From Bog-473 sp963756025 (GTDB lineage Bacteria > Actinomycetota > Acidimicrobiia > Acidimicrobiales > RAAP-2): a DNA stretch of 64,000 bases. Below are positions 8,804 to 17,043 of this stretch, one piece after another; positions within the stretch are counted from its first letter, which is position 1; the number at the start of each line of letters is the position of its first letter. Position numbers and translations under genes: made by a program. The stretch spans positions 584,761 through 648,760 of the forward strand of contig CAVWMF010000009.1 of the NCBI GenBank assembly GCA_963756025.1, read 5' to 3'. Below the pieces are notes generated by a model. That model did not search any database and was not told the origin of the DNA. It was given only the letters and a program-made list of their open reading frames with translations.

Positions 8804-10243
8804 GCGACGACAGACGCAACGGGGCGGGCGACGCCGATAGCGAATTCGACGACACAGACGTGGACGTGGACGGCGACTTCGACGGTGATCTCGATGACGT
8901 GGAGATGGGTGACGACGACCTGGACGACGACGGCGAGTTGTTGTCGGTCGACGACGCCGTCCGGTCCCTCATCCGACCAGCCCAGGGAGTCCAGCGCCTC
9001 CCGGGGTCCGATCCGCAGCGCGATCCAACGCCTGTACCGGGGCGAGACCAAATTCGACTTCGTCGGCCGTCGACGGGTGTGGTTCACGATCTCGACCGTG
9101 GTCATCGTGGCCGGCATCATCTCGCTCATCCTCCGCGGCGGGCTGAACCTGGGCATCGAGTTCAAGGGCGGCACCGAGTGGACCGTCAACGCGCCCCACG
9201 TGACCCAGGTCCAGGCGGTCGACGCCATGGAGTCGGCGGGGCTGGTCGATCCGATCGTCCAATTGCTGGGGCAGGGGTCGAACCAACAGCTCAACGTGCA
9301 GGCCGACCTCAACAAGCTCTCCGCAGACGAGCAGAAGGCCCAGACGGAGAAGGTCGAGGAGGCACTGGCCAAGCTCACCGACACCTCGCTGGAGAACGTG
9401 AAGAACGGCGTGCAGACGGTGGGCCCGACCTGGGGCTCGTCCATCACGAACAAGGCCATCGAGGCGCTCGTCATCTTCTTCATCGTGGTCGGCATCTACA
9501 TCAGCATCCGTTTCGAACCGAAGATGGCCCTGTCCGCGTTTATCGCCATGGTGCACGACGTCGTCGTGGCGGTCGGTATTTATTCGCTGTTCAATTTCCA
9601 GGTCACGCCGGACACCGTCGTGGCCATCCTGACCATTCTCGGGTACTCCCTCTACGACACCGTCGTCGTCTTCGACCGCGTGCGCGACAACACGAAGAAC
9701 ATCGGCTCGCACGGGACGATGACCTACGGCCAGCTGATCAACCTGTCCATGAACCAGACGTTGGCCCGCTCCATCAACACCTCGGCCGTGGCCATCATCC
9801 CGGTGCTGTCGGTGCTGTTGATCGGCGCCGAGCTCCTGGGTGCGTCCACGCTGCAGGAATACGGGCTGGCGCTCTTCGTCGGGCTCCTGAGCGGGGCCTA
9901 CTCCTCGATCTTCATCGCCTCGCCGATCCTCTACATGCTCAAGCGCAACGAGCCGCGCTGGGTGGCGATCGAGAAGCGTGTGGCATCACGGGGTGACCGC
10001 GCGAGTGCTCTCTCCGCCACCGATGCCGCCGCTCTCAACACCCAGTACAGCATCGCAGCGGGTGGGCAGCCCCACAGTGCCGGAGCGGCCAAGCGGACCG
10101 GACCGATCCGGCCCGGTTCGGGTACCGGCGGGGGTGGCACGGCAGGTGCGGGTACCGCGGTGATCGACCGTCCCCCGCAAAACGGCGGTGGCACGGGCCA
10201 AGCGCCCCGGCCCCGTAAGGGGAAGAAGAAGCGTAAGCGCTGA
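8800..10243 (+). CDS. secF: Protein translocase subunit SecF, with an apparent one-base frame shift near 8990-9010
   Basis: From GTG 8800 (overlapping the secD stop) the frame encodes a very acidic leader rich in Asp-Asp and Asp-Val pairs. The SecF core, starting RLYRGETKFDF and continuing through GIEFKGGTEW and the signature VVVFDRVRDN, is in the next frame (+1). A single extra base between about 8990 and 9010, for example in CCGGGG, would join them. Starting only in the downstream frame, at GTG 8885 or ATG 8894, would give a Trp/Thr/Cys-rich leader unlike the rest of the genome, so I prefer the indel reading. The core has six membrane helices. The C-terminus is Gly/Arg/Lys-rich and ends in a basic tail (GKKKRKR), usual for SecF. 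Confidence 0.85.
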
Positions 10244-10307
10244 GTAACCGGCCTGCGTGTGCCCTTGACGCGCCGGGGCACGGCCCCCGAACGGGTAGCG
10301 TGGAGGG

Positions 10308-12530
10308 ATGGTGACCCTGGCTCGGGTGACTCCCGTCACAGATGATGGGGAGCGCGCGTTCGAGGACATGATCGCCCCGCTGCTGGCGGAGTTCTCCAGT
10401 CACCGGCCTGACGACGACCTCACGACCATCAGGTCCGCCGCCCGCGCCGCCCTCTCCGCCCACGACGGACAGTTCCGGCGCTCCGGCGAGCCCTACATCA
10501 CGCACCCGATCGCCGTGGCCACCATCGTGGCCGAGCTCGGCCTCGACGCGCAGACCGTCGCCGGCGCCCTCCTGCACGACGCGGTGGAGGACACCGGCCT
10601 CACCCTCGAGTCGATCACCGAGGCGTTCGGCCCCGGGGTGGCCAAGGTGGTGGACGGGGTCACCAAGCTCGACCGCCTCCAGTTCGACTCGAAGGAGGCG
10701 CAGCAGGCCGCCACCATCCGCAAGATGCTCGTGGCGATGGCCGACGACTGGCGTGTCCTGCTCATCAAACTGGCGGACCGCCTCCACAACATGCGCACTC
10801 TCGCCGTCATGCCCGAATGGAAGCAGCGGCGCACGGCGCAGGAGACGTTCGACGTCTACGCGCCGCTGGCGCACCGGCTCGGTGTGCAGCAGGTGCGCTG
10901 GCAGCTCGAGGACCTCGCCTTCGCCACCTTGCACCCCAAGCGCTACGCCGAGATCGAGCAGATGGTGGCCGCCCGGGCGCCGCAGCGCGAGGAGTATCTC
11001 GCCCGGGTCCTCGTCCACGTGCGCGAGCGTCTCGAGAACATGGGCGTCGAGGCCGACGTCACCGGGCGCCCGAAGCATCTGTGGAGCATCTACGAGAAGA
11101 TGGTGGTCCGGGGCAAGGAGTTCGACGACATCAACGACCTGGTGGCCATCCGGGTCGTCGTGACGAGCGAGAAGGACTGCTGGGCCGCCCTGGGAGCGAT
11201 CCACGCCATCTGGGCCCCCGTCCAGGGTCGCTTCAAGGACTACATCAACACGCCCAAGTTCAACATGTACCAGTCGTTGCACACGACGGTGATCGGGCTC
11301 GACGGCAACCCCGTCGAGGTCCAGATCCGCACGACGGCGATGCACCACCGGGCCGAGTACGGCATCGCGGCGCACTGGGGCTACAAGGAGAAGGAGGATG
11401 CGTCCTCCGACATGGCGTGGCTGCAGCGGATCGCCGATGTGGACCGCCAGACCGACGACCCGATCGAGTTCCTCGAGGCGCTCAAGCTCGACCTCGAACA
11501 GGACGAGGTCTACGTCTTCACGCCCAAGGGCAAGGTCATCGCGCTGCCGGCCCGGTCGACGCCGGTCGACTTCGCCTACGTCATCCACACCGAGGTCGGG
11601 CACCGTTGCATCGGGGCCCGGGTCAACGGCCGCCTGGTCCCGCTCGAGACGCAGCTCAACTCGGCGGACACGGTCGAGATCTTCACGTCGAAGTCGCCGA
11701 CCGCGGGTCCGTCGCGGGACTGGCTGCAGATGGTGGCCTCGACCAGGGCCCGCCACAAGATCCGCCAGTGGTTCAGCCGGGAACGCCGCGAGGACGCCAT
11801 CGAGAACGGGCGCGAGGAGCTGGCTCGGGCGCTGCGGCGCGACGGGCTGCCCCTGCACAAGCTGTTGGGCTCGTCGGCCATGCTCGAAGTGGCCGAGTCG
11901 ATGCACCTGGCCGACCTCGATGCGCTGTATGCGGCCATCGGGGAGTCGCAGGTCTCCGCCCAGTCCATCGTCCAGCGACTGGCACGGGCGCTGCGGGGCG
12001 GGGAGAACGAGCAGCTCCCTACCACGGCCCTGCGCGGTGTGCGCGGCCCGCGCCAAGGGCGCCGGACGGCGGCCGGGGTCTACGTGGAGGGCCTCGACGA
12101 CATCATGATCCACTTGGCCCGCTGCTGTACGCCGGTGCCGGGTGACCAGATCATCGGGTTCGTGACGCAGGGCCGCGGGGTCTCGGTGCACCGGGCCGAC
12201 TGTGCCAACGCGGCCTCGCTGGCCGACCTGTCCAAGGAACGGCTCATCGAGGTCGAATGGGACCGGGGCAACGACGGCGTCTTCGTGGCGACGATCGAGG
12301 TGTTGGCGTTCGACCGGTCGCGGCTGCTGGCCGACGTCAGCCGGGTCGTGTCCGAGCACCATTTGAACATCGTGGCGGCCCGCACCGCGACCACACCGGA
12401 CCGGGTCAGCCGGATGGCCTTCGACGTCGAACTGGCCGACCCCGCGCACCTGCATTCGCTCATCACGGCGCTCAAGCACCTCGACGGGGTCTTCGACGCC
12501 TATCGTCAGCTCCCCGGCAAGAAGGCCTGA
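10308..12530 (+). CDS. rel: Bifunctional (p)ppGpp synthetase/hydrolase Rel
   Basis: The 740-residue protein makes and degrades the stringent-response alarmones. The N-terminal hydrolase shows HD at residues 90-91 (LLHDAVEDTG). The synthetase has RFKDYI at about 308-313, the basic RxKD form expected of bifunctional enzymes rather than the acidic form of synthetase-only RelA, and YQSLHT soon after. A TGS domain runs about 398-460 (DEVYVFTPKG), followed by the zinc-finger/helical region (CCTPVPGD) and a C-terminal ACT domain (about 668-740). GGAGGG precedes the ATG. It sits 64 bases after secF, the same order as in many actinobacteria. Confidence 0.96.
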   Translation: MVTLARVTPVTDDGERAFEDMIAPLLAEFSSHRPDDDLTTIRSAARAALSAHDGQFRRSGEPYITHPIAVATIVAELGLDAQTVAGALLHDAVEDTGLTLESITEAFGPGVAKVVDGVTKLDRLQFDSKEAQQAATIRKMLVAMADDWRVLLIKLADRLHNMRTLAVMPEWKQRRTAQETFDVYAPLAHRLGVQQVRWQLEDLAFATLHPKRYAEIEQMVAARAPQREEYLARVLVHVRERLENMGVEADVTGRPKHLWSIYEKMVVRGKEFDDINDLVAIRVVVTSEKDCWAALGAIHAIWAPVQGRFKDYINTPKFNMYQSLHTTVIGLDGNPVEVQIRTTAMHHRAEYGIAAHWGYKEKEDASSDMAWLQRIADVDRQTDDPIEFLEALKLDLEQDEVYVFTPKGKVIALPARSTPVDFAYVIHTEVGHRCIGARVNGRLVPLETQLNSADTVEIFTSKSPTAGPSRDWLQMVASTRARHKIRQWFSRERREDAIENGREELARALRRDGLPLHKLLGSSAMLEVAESMHLADLDALYAAIGESQVSAQSIVQRLARALRGGENEQLPTTALRGVRGPRQGRRTAAGVYVEGLDDIMIHLARCCTPVPGDQIIGFVTQGRGVSVHRADCANAASLADLSKERLIEVEWDRGNDGVFVATIEVLAFDRSRLLADVSRVVSEHHLNIVAARTATTPDRVSRMAFDVELADPAHLHSLITALKHLDGVFDAYRQLPGKKA

Positions 12531-12546
12531 CCGTGAAGGGGAGCAG

Positions 12547-13845
12547 ATGACCGCAGGCTCAGACGCGCCCTTCGACGCGCCCTTCGACGCGCCGCCGGCC
12601 CGCACGCCCAAGGGCATGCACGACATCCTGTGGCCCGAGTCGACGCGCTGGGAAGCGCTGGTGGCCCGGTTCGCCGCGCTCGTCGAGGGCGCCGGGTACG
12701 GGCTGGCCGTGACCCCGATCCTCGAGCACGTGGGCATCTTCCACCGCGGCATCGGGGAGGGCAGCGACGTGGTGGGCAAGGAGATGTACACCTTTGCCGA
12801 CCGCGACGGGCAGATCATGGCTCTGCGACCCGAAGGGACGGCATCGATCGTGCGCGCCTTCGTGCAGCATCACCCCGTCCCTCCCTGGAAGGCCTGGTAC
12901 GTCGCGCCCTCGTTCCGCCACGAGAATCCGCAGCACGGCCGCTACCGCCAGCACTTCCAGCTGGGTCTCGAGGCCCTCGGCCCCTCGGACGCCGACCTGG
13001 ACGTCGAGGTCATCTCGCTGGCCTTCGAATTCCTGGCCGGCCTCGGCCTGCACCAGGTGACCCTGAAGCTGCACTCCATGGGAGACGGAACCTGCCGTCC
13101 CGGCTACACGGAGCTGCTGCGCGAGTTCCTGGCCGAGCGCCGGTCCCAGCTCTGCCTGCCCCACCAGGCCCGCTACGACCAGAATCCGCTGCGGGTCCTC
13201 GATTGCAAGACGCCCGAATGCGAGGACGCCACCGAGGGTGCGCCGCGCTTCGTGGACAACCTCTGTGAGCCCTGCACGACGCATTTCGCCCGCGTCCTGG
13301 CCGGCCTCGATGCGCTGGACATCCCCTACACGATCGACCACCGTCTCGTCCGCGGCTTCGACTACTACACGCGGACCACCTTCGAGTTCGCCTCGGGCGC
13401 CATCGACGCCGCCCAGAACGCGCTCGGGGGCGGTGGCCGCTACAACGGCCTGGTGGAGATGCTCGGCGGTGCCCCCACACCCGGCATCGGTTTCGGCCTG
13501 GGCGTGGAGCGCATCCTCATCGGCTGCGACGCCGAGGGCGTCTACTCCACACAGGCCCCGCCCCTGCACGCCTACGTGATCGACGTCACCGGGGGCGAAT
13601 CGGCCGTGCTGCTGACGGCCGAGCTGCGGCGGGCCGGCCTGCGGGTCGACCGCGGTTTCGACAGCCGCTCCATGAAGTCACAATTCAAGTCCGCCGACCG
13701 GTCGGGCGCGCTGGTGGCCGTCGTCATCGGACCCAGGGAACTGGCGGAGGGCACGGTCCTCCTGCGCCCGCTCCGCAACGAGGATGGGCAGCGCACCGTG
13801 CCCCGGGCCGACGTCGTGGCCGAGCTGCGTGCCCTGGTGCTCTGA
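12547..13845 (+). CDS. hisS: Histidyl-tRNA synthetase
   Basis: The 432-residue class II synthetase shows motif 2 (APSFRHENPQHGRYRQHFQ), the histidine-binding segment LVRGFDYYTRTTFEF, and motif 3 near GIGFGLGVERIL. A C-terminal anticodon-binding domain begins at about residue 335 (HAYVIDVTGG). The first 15 residues contain a short in-frame repeat (APFD twice) from a duplicated 12-base unit, TTCGACGCGCCC. The gene follows rel by 16 bases and is probably in the same transcript. Confidence 0.95.
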   Translation: MTAGSDAPFDAPFDAPPARTPKGMHDILWPESTRWEALVARFAALVEGAGYGLAVTPILEHVGIFHRGIGEGSDVVGKEMYTFADRDGQIMALRPEGTASIVRAFVQHHPVPPWKAWYVAPSFRHENPQHGRYRQHFQLGLEALGPSDADLDVEVISLAFEFLAGLGLHQVTLKLHSMGDGTCRPGYTELLREFLAERRSQLCLPHQARYDQNPLRVLDCKTPECEDATEGAPRFVDNLCEPCTTHFARVLAGLDALDIPYTIDHRLVRGFDYYTRTTFEFASGAIDAAQNALGGGGRYNGLVEMLGGAPTPGIGFGLGVERILIGCDAEGVYSTQAPPLHAYVIDVTGGESAVLLTAELRRAGLRVDRGFDSRSMKSQFKSADRSGALVAVVIGPRELAEGTVLLRPLRNEDGQRTVPRADVVAELRALVL

Positions 13846-13863
13846 ATTCGGGGCAACCGGCTT

Positions 13864-13880
13864 GCGCCGCGACACGGCGC
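13864..13880. terminator. Possible hairpin after hisS
   Basis: GCGCCG (13864-13869) and CGGCGC (13875-13880) form a 6-bp stem with a five-base loop, 19 bases after the hisS stop. No T-run follows, so if it stops transcription it would be of the T-poor type described for actinobacteria. It may equally be chance pairing in the 93-base hisS-aspS gap. Confidence 0.25.
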
Positions 13881-13938
13881 TGCCCGCGCATGACAGGCTG
13901 CTTGACTGTTCGAACGATAAAGGACTTCGCTGCACTCC

Positions 13939-15744
13939 ATGACTGACCACATCGTCCCCATCGGGCCCGTCGAGAACCGGCCCACCGCGTTGCGCACGCA
14001 CCTCTGTGGGGTGCTGCGCCCAGGTGACGAGGGGGCCCGCGTCACCGTGTGCGGATGGGTCGGTCGCCGCCGTGAGCACGGCGAGCATCTCGCCTTCATC
14101 GACCTGCGTGACCACACCGGTGTGATCCAGTGCGTCATCGACACCAAGGTCGACGTGCGCGGCGAGTGGGTGATCGCCATCGAGGGGACGGTGCGCCGCC
14201 GGCCCGAGGGGACGATCAATCCCGGGCTGGCCACCGGGGAGATCGAGATCGGCGATTGCACGGTGGTGGTGCTCAACGAAGCCGAGTCGCCTCCCTTCTC
14301 CGTCGACGACCGGGACGAGTCCGACGAGCAGGTGCGGCTGCGCTACCGCTACGTCGACCTGCGCCGCCCGCGTCTGCAGCGCAACCTCCGCCTGCGGGCC
14401 CGGGTCAACGCCGCCATCCGGACCGCCATGGACCGGCAGGGCTTTTGCGAGGTCGAGACGCCGCTGCTGTGGGCCCCGACGCCGGAGGGCTCCCGTGAGT
14501 TCTCCGTGCCCAGCCGGCTCCATCACGGCTCGTTCTACGCGTTGCCGCAGAGCCCGCAGCTGGCCAAGCAACTGCTGATGGTGGGGGGCTTCGACCGCTA
14601 CTACCAGATCGCCCGCTGCCTGCGGGACGAGGACCTGCGGGCCGATCGCCAGTTCGAGTTCTCCCAGCTCGACATGGAGCTCTCCTTCGGCACCCAGGAC
14701 GACGTGATGGCGTCCGTGTCCGAGGCCGTGTTGGACGCGGCCGAGGCCGCCACGGGTGAGCGACCGCCCCCGATCGCCCGCATGACCTGGTCCGACGCCC
14801 TCGAACGTTACGGCACCGACAAGCCCGACCTGCGCTTCGGAATGGAGCTGGTCGACCTGGCGGTGGAGTTCGCCCACACCGAGGTGCGCGCCTTCTCGGG
14901 CTCCCACCTCAAGGCGATGTGCGTCCCCGACGGGGCCTCGCTCACCCGCTCACGGCTCGATGCGCTGGCCGAGCAGGCCAAGCGGGCGGGTGCGGCCGGC
15001 CTGGCCTGGTTCCGGGTCATCGCCGGCGAGGGGGGCGCCGGGCTCACCTTCGATTCGCCCCTCAACCGCTTCGTGTCGGAGATCGAGCGGGCGGCTCTCC
15101 TGGAGAAGACCGGTGCGCAGGAGGGGGACCTCATCCTGGCCGTCTCGGACACCCACCGGATCGCCTGCACGACGTTGGGCACGCTGCGCGTGGCACTGGG
15201 CTCACCGCCGGTCGGGCAGGGTCCGCACCGCTACGTCTGGGTCGTCGACTTCCCCATGTTCGACGGGGTCGACACCGCCGGGAACCCGCAGCCGGCCCAC
15301 CACCCCTTCACCATGCCGTACGAGGAGGACCTGGCACTCCTCGACACCGTCCCTTTCGCCGTGCGCTCGCAGGCCTACGACCTGGTCCTCAACGGTTGGG
15401 AGTTGGGATCGGGGAGCGTCCGTATCCACCGCCGGGACATCCAGTCGAAGATCTTCGACACGCTCGGGATCAGCCCCGAGGAGGCCGAGAGCCGGTTCGG
15501 CTTCCTGCTCAACGCGTTCCGCTACGGCGCGCCACCGCATGCGGGCTTCGCCTTCGGCATCGACCGCCTGGTGGCGGTGCTGGCCGGGGAGGAGAACATC
15601 CGCGAGGTGATCGCCTACCCGAAGACGCAGTCGGGCGCCGACCTCCTCACCGGTGCCCCGAGCGCCCTGCCCTCGGGCGCCCTGGCCGAGCTCGGGATCC
15701 GCACCGTGGCCCCGCCCGCGACACCCGGCACCACGTCGATTTGA
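13939..15744 (+). CDS. aspS: Aspartyl-tRNA synthetase, probably non-discriminating (Asp/Asn)
   Basis: The 601-residue bacterial-type AspRS has the N-terminal OB fold, class II motif 2 (CLRDEDLRADRQFEFSQLD) and motif 3 (AFGIDRLVAVL), plus the bacterial GAD insertion. Two positions linked in Pseudomonas AspRS to loose tRNA choice are present here: histidine 47 in RRREHG and glycine 91 in RPEGT; E. coli, which is strict, has leucine and lysine there. This suggests it also charges tRNA-Asn, with a GatCAB amidotransferase elsewhere finishing the job. That is an inference. It starts a run of coupled genes: its stop overlaps the TTG start of rarA. Confidence 0.93.
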   Translation: MTDHIVPIGPVENRPTALRTHLCGVLRPGDEGARVTVCGWVGRRREHGEHLAFIDLRDHTGVIQCVIDTKVDVRGEWVIAIEGTVRRRPEGTINPGLATGEIEIGDCTVVVLNEAESPPFSVDDRDESDEQVRLRYRYVDLRRPRLQRNLRLRARVNAAIRTAMDRQGFCEVETPLLWAPTPEGSREFSVPSRLHHGSFYALPQSPQLAKQLLMVGGFDRYYQIARCLRDEDLRADRQFEFSQLDMELSFGTQDDVMASVSEAVLDAAEAATGERPPPIARMTWSDALERYGTDKPDLRFGMELVDLAVEFAHTEVRAFSGSHLKAMCVPDGASLTRSRLDALAEQAKRAGAAGLAWFRVIAGEGGAGLTFDSPLNRFVSEIERAALLEKTGAQEGDLILAVSDTHRIACTTLGTLRVALGSPPVGQGPHRYVWVVDFPMFDGVDTAGNPQPAHHPFTMPYEEDLALLDTVPFAVRSQAYDLVLNGWELGSGSVRIHRRDIQSKIFDTLGISPEEAESRFGFLLNAFRYGAPPHAGFAFGIDRLVAVLAGEENIREVIAYPKTQSGADLLTGAPSALPSGALAELGIRTVAPPATPGTTSI

Positions 15745-17043
15745 GCCTTTTCGCCGAGGCCGCCCAGCGCAACCTGGAGCGTCAGGCCCCTCTGGCCGCA
15801 CGCTTGCGGCCGCGGACGCTGGACGAGATGGTGGGCCAGGAGCATCTCGTGGCGCCCGGGGCCCCGCTGCGCACGCTGGCCGAGAGCGATCGTGTCGGAT
15901 CCGCCATCCTGTGGGGGCCGGCGGGCACGGGGAAAACGACCCTGGCCCGGCTTCTCGCCGCCACCACCGCCAAGCATCTGGTCACCCTGTCGGCGACCGC
16001 CGCCGGCGTGAAGGACGTGCGGGAGGCCCTCACCGAGGCCGAGCGCCGGCTGGGTGAGCACGGGCAGGGCACCATGCTCTTCGTCGACGAGGTCCACCGC
16101 TTCAACAAGTCCCAGCAGGACGTGCTGTTGCCGGCCGTCGAGGACGGGCTGGTGGTGCTCATCGGGGCCACCACGGAGAATCCGTTCTTCGAGGTGAACC
16201 CCCCGTTGTTGAGCCGGTCCTCGCTATGGCGCTTGCGCCCGCTGAGCCCCGAGAACCTGCGCACGCTCATTCTGCCGCGGGCTGGCGGCCGAGGACGCGG
16301 GGGCGAGCGACGACGCCGTCGATGCGGTCGTGGCGGCGTGCGAAGGGGACGCCCGGGCGGCGCTCACGACGATCGAGGTGGCGGTCGCTCTGGCCCGGGC
16401 GGCCCCCGATCGGGGAGCGGCACCGATCGTCCTGACCATGGAGGACATGGCCCGGGCCCGGGACGGCCGGCTCTTCCACCAGGGAGCGGACGAGCACTAC
16501 GACCAGATCAGCGCGCTCATCAAGAGCGTGCGCGGCTCGGATCCCGACGCCGGCCTCTATTGGATGGCCCGGATGATCGAGGGTGGCGAGGACCCGCGCT
16601 TCCTGGCCCGGCGCCTGGTGATCCTGGCCAGCGAGGACGTCGGTCTCGCCGATCCGCAGGCGTTGTTGATCGCCGAGGCGGCGGCACGGGCGGTGGAGTA
16701 CGTCGGCCTGCCGGAGGCGGCGCTGAACCTGGCCGAAGCGGTGATCTATCTCGCCCGGGCGCCCAAGTCGAACTCCGTGATCGTCGCCCTGGGGCGGGCG
16801 CAGGAGGACGTGCGGTCGGGGGCGTCCCAGGAGGTCCCGTCGCATCTCCGCGACAGTCATTACAAGGCGGCGGGGTCCTTGGGCCACGGCGAGGGCTACG
16901 TCTATCCGCACGATGACCCTTCGGGGGTCGTCGTGCAGCAGTATCGTCCTGAGGCGCTGGAAGGTCATGTGTACTACGAGCCGTCCCCCCACGGCGCCGA
17001 ACGTCCGGGCGAGCCGGATCACGATCGAGAGGCAGGCGCTTGA
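15741..17043 (+). CDS. rarA: Replication-associated recombination protein RarA (MgsA), with a one-base frame shift near 16276
   Basis: This AAA+ ATPase acts at stalled replication forks. TTG 15741 overlaps the aspS stop and gives the usual start SLFAEAAQRN. Walker A GPAGTGKTT is at residues 59-67 and Walker B is FVDEVHRFN. After NLRTLI the frame breaks; the continuation RGLAAEDAGASDDAVDAVVAACEGDAR is in the +1 frame. Removing one C in CTGCCGCGG (about 16273-16276) joins them as L-R-G-L-A-A. The rest is normal, including LYWMARMIEGGEDPRFLARRL and the C-terminal Y-P-H-D-D. Total length would be about 433 residues, as expected for RarA. A sequencing error is more likely than a true break. Confidence 0.88.

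Noticed and set aside
10035..12818. A 927-codon open frame on the minus strand opposite rel
   Set aside because: No family features; it mirrors the codon bias of rel on the other strand.
13890..13920. TTGACT before aspS as a promoter -35 box
   Set aside because: No -10 element lies at a sensible distance; GC-rich actinobacterial promoters cannot be called reliably by eye here.
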